Positions 32,404 through 39,102 of a DNA stretch of 41,865 nt are shown here, piece after piece (positions within the stretch are counted from its first letter, which is position 1; each line of letters begins with the position of its first letter). Below the pieces are notes generated by a model that searched no databases, was not told where the DNA came from, and was given only the letters and a program-made list of their open reading frames with translations. The DNA is from a candidate division Zixibacteria bacterium RBG_16_53_22. GTDB lineage: Bacteria > Zixibacteria > MSB-5A5 > UBA10806. The position numbers and the translations under genes are program-made. The stretch covers positions 36,590 through 78,454 of the forward strand of contig MEWP01000159.1 in assembly GCA_001775395.1 (NCBI GenBank), read 5' to 3'.

Positions 32404-32946
32404 ATGTACGAGAAACTTTACGTTGTGCCCCTCGATGAAAGCTGCCGTCACTACGCCGAATGGCTGGGACAGGTCCTTTCCAAGAAAATGGGATTTCGTC
32501 TCCAGACAGGAATCGTCTCCCGTCTCCCCGATGAGGCGTACAACGCCGCCTCCAACCAGTATTATGCGGTCCCCATCCTCGCCAAGCTGGAGTTATTGAA
32601 AGGCTCCGAGGAGGAAATTATCCTCGCAATCACCGATGAGGACCTGTATATCCCAAATCAGAATTTCGTATTCAGCCAGGCCAATTCCGTCGGCCGCACA
32701 GCCATCGTATCCATGTTCCGGCTGAAACCGGAATTTTACGGTCTTCCCGAGGATGATGAATTGCATAAGGCGCGGCTGCTCGGCGCTGCTCTCCACGAAC
32801 TGGGACACCTCCTCGGTCTGCGGAATTGCAGTAATGAATGCGTCATGCGATCCATCGGCAATGTCCATGAATTGGATCGCAGGGCGGAAGGGTACTGCCC
32901 GAGTTGCCTTTTGAATCTCACGCTGCCCACAAAGGTGAAAATTTAG
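32404..32946 (+). CDS. Archaemetzincin-like zinc metalloprotease
   Basis: This 180-residue protein matches the archaemetzincin layout: KLYVVPL at the N-terminus, then HELGHLLGLRNC (131-142), a second cysteine with CVM (C146, V147, M148) and C165-P-S-C168. Archaemetzincins normally read HExxHxxGxxHC-x4-CxM, then CxxC. Two departures are visible: the third zinc-ligand position is Asn141 instead of His, and the first two cysteines are 3 rather than 4 residues apart. Zinc binding may therefore be weaker or use another ligand. The start ATG 32404 is chosen for GGAGA at 32391-32395; a TTG at 32347 would add 19 residues without homology. There is no signal peptide, so it is cytoplasmic. Confidence 0.82.
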   Translation: MYEKLYVVPLDESCRHYAEWLGQVLSKKMGFRLQTGIVSRLPDEAYNAASNQYYAVPILAKLELLKGSEEEIILAITDEDLYIPNQNFVFSQANSVGRTAIVSMFRLKPEFYGLPEDDELHKARLLGAALHELGHLLGLRNCSNECVMRSIGNVHELDRRAEGYCPSCLLNLTLPTKVKI

Positions 32947-32989
32947 GCATCATTATTTGCTGAACATATACGGCAATTTGTTGTAGAAT

Positions 32990-33018
32990 AATCGCCCGGA
33001 GCGGGCGATTTTCATTTT
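32990..33018 (+). terminator. Intrinsic terminator after the archaemetzincin gene
   Basis: The stem AATCGCCCG (32990-32998) pairs with CGGGCGATT (33002-33010) around the loop GAG: 9 bp, followed by an imperfect T-run (ttcatttt). It separates this gene from the SRPBCC gene, for which I found no convincing promoter in the short remaining gap. Confidence 0.75.
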
Positions 33019-33046
33019 GGGGCATCCGGCTTAAATTGAGAAATCT

Positions 33047-33589
33047 ATGAGCGCCATCAAAATCAAAGATGAAATAATGATTGCAAAGGGCCGGGCCGCG
33101 ATCTGGAAGATCCTGACCGACATCAACAGTTGGCGGCTCTGGAGCGGCGTCATCGACCGAGCCGTTATCTATGGCCAGTTAAGATCGGGAACATCGTTCA
33201 AATGCCTGGCCGATAAGTGGGATTTCGACTGTGTTATCGAAGATGTGGTTTCCGAGGATAGATTCTATTGCCGGGGAAAAACGATCGGCCTTGAAGCTGC
33301 CTTTCAATGGGAATTGTCCCCAGCCGGAGAAGGTACAAGGGTTTCATTGGTAGCCGAGATCGATGGCTGGATGGCCAGATATTTCGGAAAGAGAATAAGG
33401 GCAGGATTTGAGGGCGCCATATTCACCTGGCTCTATTCTTTGAAAAATAACGCCGAAAGACGCGCTGTCAAGGCCGAGGCGGAAAAAAGGTCCAGGATTT
33501 CCGGGCGGTATCCAAAGAGAAAAATATCGCTGCTACGGCCGTTCCGCCTGCTTCAGCCAGACAGGCGAGACCAAGAATACGAAGACTGA
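33047..33589 (+). CDS. SRPBCC (START-like/polyketide cyclase) family protein
   Basis: This 180-residue protein has the N-terminal pattern of SRPBCC ligand-binding folds: IKIKDEIMIAKGRAAIWKILTD, then INSWRLWSGVID, with a Trp-rich first helix, and later WELSPAGEGTRVSLVAEIDGW and a long C-terminal helix (FEGAIFTWLYSLKNNAERRA). Such proteins bind hydrophobic ligands or act as cyclases; no catalytic signature is visible. The last ~45 residues after the helix are very basic (many Arg and Lys) and probably disordered. The Shine-Dalgarno sequence is weak. Its stop is only 2 nt from the stop of the convergent heme-protein gene. Confidence 0.75.
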   Translation: MSAIKIKDEIMIAKGRAAIWKILTDINSWRLWSGVIDRAVIYGQLRSGTSFKCLADKWDFDCVIEDVVSEDRFYCRGKTIGLEAAFQWELSPAGEGTRVSLVAEIDGWMARYFGKRIRAGFEGAIFTWLYSLKNNAERRAVKAEAEKRSRISGRYPKRKISLLRPFRLLQPDRRDQEYED

Positions 33590-33591
33590 TC

Positions 33592-34200
33592 CTACAAAGA
33601 ATGATTTATTGAATCGACGCCCGCTTTGCCCTGCGGCCAATTGATCTTGATCGAAAATGCGCCCCTGAAATCGCCGACCTCAAATCCGGTGGCATTATCG
33701 TTGGGATATTTGGTACTCAGGACCTGCCTCAATTCCGGGCTAAATGCAGCCGCATCACCATGGCAATTGACACACAATACAGCCATCCTAATTGTCCTCA
33801 GGTAGCGGAACGCCCTTTGCCCATCTTGAATGTCCCACGTGTAATACTCATCGTCCCCCTGCGCCTTGGCTGATAGGATTTCCAGGCCCTGGCTTTCAAA
33901 GCTATCGGGCGCATTGTGAGCATTTCGAAACTTGCGGCTGACTCTTCTCACCTCCCAGCCGTCGGCGGATGAATACTTGCGCGCCACTTCGGGAGCCAAC
34001 TCAGAGCAGACGTCTACCGCGCCGACCACCCCGCTCTGGCTTATTGCGGATGAAAGCGCCATCTTGAGTTCGCCCATATAACTATCGGTAACCTTGCGCG
34101 ATGCCGAGATCAATTGCTCTTGATCGGGGCCTTTCTGGCAGAAGAAAATAAATGCGGCTGCCAACGCCCCGAGAATGCCGCTGATCATTCCTCTATGCAT
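33592..34200 (-). CDS. Tll0287-like (DUF3365) heme-binding protein
   Basis: This is a 202-residue exported protein. Residues 5-21 form a hydrophobic signal segment ending FIFFC, which could be a poor lipobox. The domain carries VDVCSELAPEVA (62-73), RRVSRKFRNAHNAPD (85-99), the c-type heme motif C143-V-N-C146-H147, and the C-terminal YPNDNATGFEVGDFRGAFSI, all typical of the Tll0287/DUF3365 sensor-like domain. Attachment of one heme c in the periplasm is predicted. A role in redox or gas sensing is inferred from family members found in signalling proteins, but no kinase domain is fused here. GGAGG lies 4 nt before the ATG at 34200. Confidence 0.88.
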   Translation of the reverse strand: MHRGMISGILGALAAAFIFFCQKGPDQEQLISASRKVTDSYMGELKMALSSAISQSGVVGAVDVCSELAPEVARKYSSADGWEVRRVSRKFRNAHNAPDSFESQGLEILSAKAQGDDEYYTWDIQDGQRAFRYLRTIRMAVLCVNCHGDAAAFSPELRQVLSTKYPNDNATGFEVGDFRGAFSIKINWPQGKAGVDSINHSL

Positions 34201-34229
34201 AAGTCCTCCGAATTTTAAATCCCGGTTAT

Positions 34230-34258
34230 TATATAGAACCTCAACCCAACGTAATCAA
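34230..34258 (-). promoter_or_regulatory. Candidate promoter for the Tll0287-like gene
   Basis: Read on the minus strand: TTGATT (34258-34253), a 17-nt spacer, then TATATA (34235-34230). An overlapping TATAAT (34233-34228) is also present, with a 19-nt spacer. It lies 29 nt or more before the ATG at 34200. Confidence 0.5.
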
Positions 34259-34280
34259 TGATATTCGAAAATCTCTCCAC

Positions 34281-34309
34281 TTGCACAAAAGTGCATTATT
34301 TCTTATAAT
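34281..34309 (+). promoter_or_regulatory. Strong helicase promoter with an inverted repeat over the -35 box
   Basis: TTGCAC (34281-34286), an exact 17-nt spacer, then a consensus TATAAT (34304-34309), placing the start near 34316, about 32 nt before the helicase ATG. The inverted repeat TGCAC-AAAA-GTGCA (34282-34295) covers the -35 box and the first part of the spacer, a natural place for a repressor. It does not match the E. coli LexA box; the binding protein is unknown. Confidence 0.65.
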
Positions 34310-34347
34310 CGCCCAAAATCGAGAAATTCGTTCTTAGGATGACATGA

Positions 34348-36618
34348 ATGAATCTAATGCAATTGATGGAGAGATTTAAGGCGTGGCCTGAATTCGCATC
34401 TAATATCACCCATTGGGAGGTGCTTCCCAAGAGGGAGGGTAAATACTGTGAATTCCCTGCTTACATGGATACACGCCTGGCTGATGTCCTGAAAAAAATG
34501 GGGATCTCCAGGCTTTACAGCCATCAAGCCCAGTCTTTTGAAATGGCGCGCTCCGGCAAGGATTTCGTGGTTGTCACTCCGACCGCCTCGGGTAAGTCGC
34601 TCTGCTATAACCTGCCGGTCTTGAATACTCTGATGACATCCGATCCCGGCGCCAGGGCCCTTTACCTTTTCCCGACCAAGGCCCTTTCGGCTGATCAGGT
34701 CGATGAGTTGTATTCGATGGTCGAGGTTTCCGGCGCCGATATCAAAACCTACACCTTCGATGGTGATACCCCGGTCTCCGCCAGGAACGCTATCCGCAAG
34801 GCGGGGCATATCGTTGTCACCAATCCCGACATGCTGCACTCCGGAATTCTGCCGCATCACACAATCTGGATCAAGCTCTTCGAGAATCTCAAGTATATTG
34901 TCATCGACGAGCTTCATCATTATCGGGGTGTCTTCGGTTCTCATCTGGCCAATGTCTTGAGACGTCTGAAAAGGCTATGCGATTTTTACGGCTCGAATCC
35001 GCAATACATCTTATGTTCCGCCACCATCGGTAACCCCGGCGAACTCGCCGAGAAGATAATCGGCCGCCCGGTTGAGGTTATCGATAACAACGGAGCGCCG
35101 GCGGGGGAGAAGCACTTTATATTGTATAATCCGCCGGTTATCAATCATCAGCTCGGCATCAGAAAATCATCCGTAAACGAGACTGCGCGCCTGGCCGGGA
35201 CCTTCATTCGAAACGACATCCAGACTATCGCCTTCGCCCGCAGCCGCGTGCGGGTTGAAATCCTGACGACATATCTGAAGGAGCAACTTTCCGAACACAA
35301 AGTGCCGATAGAGAAGGTCCAGGGTTATCGCGGAGGATATCTTCCCAATGAACGGCGCTACATCGAGCGCGGTCTTCGCTCGGGAGAGATTCTGGGCGTC
35401 GTTTCCACCAACGCATTGGAGCTCGGCATAGACATCGGCGGCCTTGATGTGGCTATCCTCTGCGGCTACCCCGGCGGGATTGCCTCGGCCTGGCAGCAAG
35501 CCGGACGCGCCGGACGCAAGACCGACCTGTCGCTTGCCATTATGGTGGCCTCGTCCGCGCCGCTCGATCAGTTCATGGTCAACAATCCTAAGTATTTCCT
35601 GGGGCGCACGCCGGAGGCTGGCATCATCGACCCCGAGAACCTCGCTATATTGGTGAGCCATCTCAAATGCGCTCTCTTCGAATTGCCGGTGGGTGAGGGT
35701 GAGTCATTCGGCGCGGCCCCGGTTCCGCGTGTCATGGATTTCCTGGCGCAAGAGAAACTTGTCAAGAAATCGGGCGACAAGTATCATTACACATCCGATA
35801 TCTACCCCGCCAGCGAGGTTTCTCTGCGGTCTGCGGCCCCGGAGAATTTCGTCATCATGGATGAGACCGACAACGGGCGCGCGATAGGCGAAATAGATCA
35901 ATTTTCGGCTCCGGAGCTGGTCCATCCCGAGGCCATTTACCTTCATAGAAGCCAGCAATACCAGGTCCGCAGATTAGATTGGGATGGGAAACGGGCTTAT
36001 GTCATTCCCGTGAGCGTGGAGTATTTCACCGATGCCGAATCAAAGGCGACTATCAAGGTGCTTCATGCCGATTCCGAGGAGCCGATGTCGCGAGGAATTA
36101 CTAAAGGCATCGGCGATGTTTCAATCGCGCGGACCGTGGTTCGATTTAAGAAAGTGCGGTTTCATACACACGAGAACCTGGGCTGGGGCCGGGTGTCCCT
36201 TCCCGAGCAAGAGATGCACACAGCATCATTCTGGGTCACGTTTCCACAAGACTTGAATATCGTGATAGGAGTCGGTCATGAGAGACTGGCCGGGGCGCTG
36301 TATGGGGCCTCGCATATCCTTCGGGAAATTGTGCCGGTTTGGGCGCTTTCCGATCCGGCGGACATAAGAGCTTACGCGATGGTGCGCTCGCCATTTACCG
36401 ACCTGCCGACGATTTATATCTACGAAACCGTACCCGGCGGCGTGGGATTTTCGCGCCGAATATTTGATATGTTCGATGACATTGTCGAGGGCGCGATTTC
36501 ACTGGTCAAAAAATGCGCTTGTAAGGACGGGTGCCCGTCATGCGTTGGGCCGGCCCTGGAAATCGGCGAGGGCGGCAAATCGGCCGCCCGGCGCGTGCTT
36601 GAGGCTTTGCGCAAGTAG
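34348..36618 (+). CDS. MrfA/YprA-type DEAD/DEAH-box helicase with C-terminal DUF1998 domain
   Basis: This is a superfamily 2 helicase of 756 residues. Motif I is TPTASGKS (77-84), motif II is D187-E-L-H190, motif III is SATIG (224-228), and motif VI is QQAGRAGRK. The DUF1998-like C-terminal region ends in a four-cysteine cluster, C723-x-C725-x3-C729-x2-C732, as in MrfA. In Bacillus subtilis, MrfA repairs mitomycin-type crosslinks independently of UvrA, with the cysteines binding zinc; a similar repair role is inferred here. The start at 34348 is supported by AGGA at 34336-34339. It is a single-gene unit with a strong promoter. Confidence 0.93.
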   Translation: MNLMQLMERFKAWPEFASNITHWEVLPKREGKYCEFPAYMDTRLADVLKKMGISRLYSHQAQSFEMARSGKDFVVVTPTASGKSLCYNLPVLNTLMTSDPGARALYLFPTKALSADQVDELYSMVEVSGADIKTYTFDGDTPVSARNAIRKAGHIVVTNPDMLHSGILPHHTIWIKLFENLKYIVIDELHHYRGVFGSHLANVLRRLKRLCDFYGSNPQYILCSATIGNPGELAEKIIGRPVEVIDNNGAPAGEKHFILYNPPVINHQLGIRKSSVNETARLAGTFIRNDIQTIAFARSRVRVEILTTYLKEQLSEHKVPIEKVQGYRGGYLPNERRYIERGLRSGEILGVVSTNALELGIDIGGLDVAILCGYPGGIASAWQQAGRAGRKTDLSLAIMVASSAPLDQFMVNNPKYFLGRTPEAGIIDPENLAILVSHLKCALFELPVGEGESFGAAPVPRVMDFLAQEKLVKKSGDKYHYTSDIYPASEVSLRSAAPENFVIMDETDNGRAIGEIDQFSAPELVHPEAIYLHRSQQYQVRRLDWDGKRAYVIPVSVEYFTDAESKATIKVLHADSEEPMSRGITKGIGDVSIARTVVRFKKVRFHTHENLGWGRVSLPEQEMHTASFWVTFPQDLNIVIGVGHERLAGALYGASHILREIVPVWALSDPADIRAYAMVRSPFTDLPTIYIYETVPGGVGFSRRIFDMFDDIVEGAISLVKKCACKDGCPSCVGPALEIGEGGKSAARRVLEALRK

Positions 36619-36730
36619 AAGCCGACCCGCGCGCCCGATTCGGAAGGACGCACAGCATATTGATTCGACGATAGCTCTTCAGAATTATCACACATAAGGG
36701 CGCATCATGCCGAGCTTGGCCAAATAAAGC

Positions 36731-36769
36731 GCCTCAGGATATCGTCTAAATGGACTTCCAACCTGAGGC
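36731..36769. repeat. Perfect 8-bp inverted repeat between convergent genes
   Basis: GCCTCAGG (36731-36738) and CCTGAGGC (36762-36769) form a perfect 8-bp stem with a 23-nt loop, in the 179-nt gap between the helicase (plus) and proline dehydrogenase (minus). There is no T-run on either side, so a classical terminator is unlikely. It may stabilise or process the two 3' ends. The rest of the gap shows nothing recognisable. Confidence 0.5.
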
Positions 36770-36797
36770 ATCTGGGAACTTGTCTGAAAATGAATCT

Positions 36798-37646
36798 CTA
36801 ATCCCTTAGCAGATGCTTCGCGATAAACAGTATATTCTCTTTTCTCTCGCGCAGGCGACGGTAATAATAGGGGAACCAGTGAGTCCCGAACGGCACATAA
36901 ATCAACATGCCATATCCATCTTTCACCAACTCCGTCTGACCCGATCGGTTGATTCCGTACAGCATCTGAAATTCAAAATTGCTCTTGGGAATTCCCTTGA
37001 TGGTGGCGTAATCCCTGGTGGCCGATATCATGGCATCGTCATGAGTCGCTATTGAGTGGAATATGCCGCTGTCGAGCAAGATCTTCATCAATGCAATGTA
37101 GTTGGCATTGACATCGTCTTTGCGCTGGATCGCTACGGATGGCGGCTCTTTATATGCTCCCTTGCAGAGCCTGATCCTGATCCCGCGGCGGATAAGCTCC
37201 CCGATATCGGCCTCGGAGCGATGCAGCATCGCCTGAATCACGGTGCCGACATTGTCGTATTTCCCGGCCCAGCGATGGACCAGTTGAAGCGTTCTCTCGG
37301 TATAATCCGAACCCTCCATATCGATCCGTACAAACATGTTGCTGGCCCCGGCGGCCTCTATGATTCGACTGACATTCCTATAACAGAAATCGTCGGATAC
37401 ATCCAATCCCATCTGCGTTAATTTCACTGATACATTGGCGGTCAGCTTGTCTCTATCGATCGCCTCAACCAAATTGATATATAAATTGGCTAAATCCCGG
37501 GCCATTTTCTCGGATGTGACATTTTCACCGAGTATGTCCAGAGTCGTCCTCATGCCCATGCCATTCAGTCTCCGGACCGCTCGAAACGCCTCTTCTTTAG
37601 TCTCCCCGGCAATGAATCTCTTGGTCAAAAACGTAAATAACCCCAC
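36798..37646 (-). CDS. putA: Proline dehydrogenase (monofunctional)
   Basis: Proline dehydrogenase oxidises proline to pyrroline-5-carboxylate using FAD and passes electrons to quinone. The 282-residue protein is a single PRODH (beta-alpha) barrel with VSVKLTQMGLD, FVRIDMEGSDYT, RLCKGAYKEPP and, at the C-terminus, FEFQMLYGI and YVPFGTHWFPYYYRRLRER, which hold proline- and FAD-binding residues. It is much shorter than bifunctional PutA and has no aldehyde dehydrogenase domain; no P5C dehydrogenase gene is in the window. AAGGAGA lies about 7 nt before the ATG at 37646. It follows the DHp-domain gene on the same strand after 103 nt. The symbol follows the PutA PRODH domain; prodh or fadM is also used. 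Confidence 0.9.
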   Translation of the reverse strand: MGLFTFLTKRFIAGETKEEAFRAVRRLNGMGMRTTLDILGENVTSEKMARDLANLYINLVEAIDRDKLTANVSVKLTQMGLDVSDDFCYRNVSRIIEAAGASNMFVRIDMEGSDYTERTLQLVHRWAGKYDNVGTVIQAMLHRSEADIGELIRRGIRIRLCKGAYKEPPSVAIQRKDDVNANYIALMKILLDSGIFHSIATHDDAMISATRDYATIKGIPKSNFEFQMLYGINRSGQTELVKDGYGMLIYVPFGTHWFPYYYRRLRERKENILFIAKHLLRD

Positions 37647-37749
37647 GGCTGTCTCCTTTCGTGGGCAGAATCTAATACTCCGGGTATGTTACTTCAAGTG
37701 AAAAAATTCCCAGGTAGTCATGTTCCTGATGAAAAAGATAAAGCGGCTA

Positions 37750-38913
37750 TTATGGCTTTTTCTTCTTGCTCTTCTCGATATCGATCATCTCCAGGCCGGA
37801 AACATAGGGAGCCGTTACCGGCTCGATTATTGACATCAGCTTGGCGGTCGTCTCCCGAATCTTGACCGCGGAACGCTCGATTGTTTGAAGCTTGGATACT
37901 ATGTCGGCCGGAAGCTTGTCTTTCGACATAAGCAGAAGCTGTGTGTTTCCCAAAATGGCAGTGAGGGGATTATTAATCTCATGATTGATCGTGACCGTGG
38001 TCTCGGTGACGGCGGCAGCGCGCTCCGATTTGACCAGCTTGTCGAATTCGATTCTGAGCTTCTCGAACGATTTGATCAGGTATTCGTAATCGTTCCTGGC
38101 CGCCGATTCAATCTGATCCCGGATCTTGCCGATAATCTGCGGGCTGGGAATCTTCTTGTCCTCGAATCCCACCGCCAGGTAATACCCCGCCTCGCTCGAG
38201 ATCCATATACCCAGGGCAACCTCGAATTCTGACCAGAGATATTTCAGCGTGTTTTCGCCGATTATTTCGCCGTTATTGATGCCGGCCACCTGCTCTTGCG
38301 GAAGCCTCTCGATCTCCTTGGCAAATATTTTGCCCGACGCCCGATTGAGCGAAATCCACGGCTCACGGCCCGCCGCCGGCCCGATAGTCAGCGTCTTTAT
38401 GCCGCCATCACCAAGCGCCCGAAGAATCCTCCTGCCAAGTATTTCGACTGCCATGGGGCTGTTGGGCGAAAGAAGCGTGTGGACACGCAAAGATAATTGC
38501 GACGAACAAAGCCAGACCGCCTCGGCCAGCGTGATTCCTTCGGGACCCATGTCGTCGCCATACGCGCCCACATATCCCACATAATTGCCGAGGTGCTTGA
38601 CAACCCCGATTGTAATGGCATTGCCGTCGTCGAGTGAAATGGAAATGAAGCCTGGTAACGGCGCCTTTTTCGCGACTTTTGTTAAGCCATAATCGCTCAA
38701 CGCCTTATCGAGATTAGCCAGATCGCGTTCCTGGCCCGAAATTAAATCTTCGGAGTCTAAACCCGTCAGGCTTATCGATATCTTGGTCGCCACCGGTCGG
38801 GCAATAGCTTCGAGAGTTTCCGTGCAGATACCGGCCAGTTCGCCAATCCGCGCCTTGCCAATGGAGCGAAGAGTCGACATTATAAAATTTAGCCGGGGAT
38901 CTGGAACTTTCAT
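37750..38913 (-). CDS. DHp (HisKA)-only histidine kinase-like protein lacking an ATPase domain
   Basis: This is a 387-residue protein of unusual layout. Residues 1-290 form a sensory region with two parts that may be GAF-like (FISISLDDGNAITIGVVKHLG, and LGIWISSEAGYYLAVGF around 233-250), joined by a helix (about 262-300) to a histidine-kinase dimerisation domain. The phospho-acceptor H-box is H311-EINNPLT, in a helix of about 303-330, with the second helix at about 333-365. The protein stops 20 residues later in a Lys-rich tail, with no HATPase N, G1 or G2 boxes. It may be phosphorylated in trans, work as a phosphotransfer or dimerising partner, or be degenerate. No response regulator or kinase is adjacent. 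There is no membrane segment. Confidence 0.75.
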   Translation of the reverse strand: MKVPDPRLNFIMSTLRSIGKARIGELAGICTETLEAIARPVATKISISLTGLDSEDLISGQERDLANLDKALSDYGLTKVAKKAPLPGFISISLDDGNAITIGVVKHLGNYVGYVGAYGDDMGPEGITLAEAVWLCSSQLSLRVHTLLSPNSPMAVEILGRRILRALGDGGIKTLTIGPAAGREPWISLNRASGKIFAKEIERLPQEQVAGINNGEIIGENTLKYLWSEFEVALGIWISSEAGYYLAVGFEDKKIPSPQIIGKIRDQIESAARNDYEYLIKSFEKLRIEFDKLVKSERAAAVTETTVTINHEINNPLTAILGNTQLLLMSKDKLPADIVSKLQTIERSAVKIRETTAKLMSIIEPVTAPYVSGLEMIDIEKSKKKKP

Positions 38914-38943
38914 TCTCTCTGTCGCCTTTAATTATCTGCAGGT

Positions 38944-38973
38944 AATATACTTGACAATACCGAACAGGGTCAA
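38944..38973 (-). promoter_or_regulatory. Candidate promoter of the DHp-only gene, overlapping the purF promoter
   Basis: Read on the minus strand: TTGACC (38973-38968), an 18-nt spacer, then TATATT (38949-38944). The predicted start near 38937 gives a short leader of about 24 nt. It occupies almost the same DNA as the plus-strand purF promoter, so the two cannot easily be used at once. Confidence 0.55.
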
Positions 38974-38979
38974 TATGAT
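38951..38979 (+). promoter_or_regulatory. Strong purF promoter
   Basis: A perfect TTGACA (38951-38956), an exact 17-nt spacer, then TATGAT (38974-38979), 5 of 6 to consensus. The predicted start near 38986 leaves a ~117-nt leader. In that leader, CCTGCC (39040-39045) can pair with GGCAGG (39068-39073), and GGCA-AAT-TGCC (39031-39041) is a smaller alternative. It does not look like a purine riboswitch. Confidence 0.7.
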
Positions 38980-39102
38980 TCGATTTTCCGATAAAGGACG
39001 ATTGTTACCGCGCATTCGCCCCGGTCGGTCGGCAAATTGCCTGCCCTACCTCCAGTATCGGCGGAATGGCAGGAGTCATTAGTATAGGAAGGTTTAGCGA
39101 CT

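Noticed and set aside
38986-39102. Purine or PRPP riboswitch in the purF leader
   Set aside because: The leader has small inverted repeats but none of the conserved core bases of the purine riboswitch classes that I could recognise, and no terminator before the GTG start.
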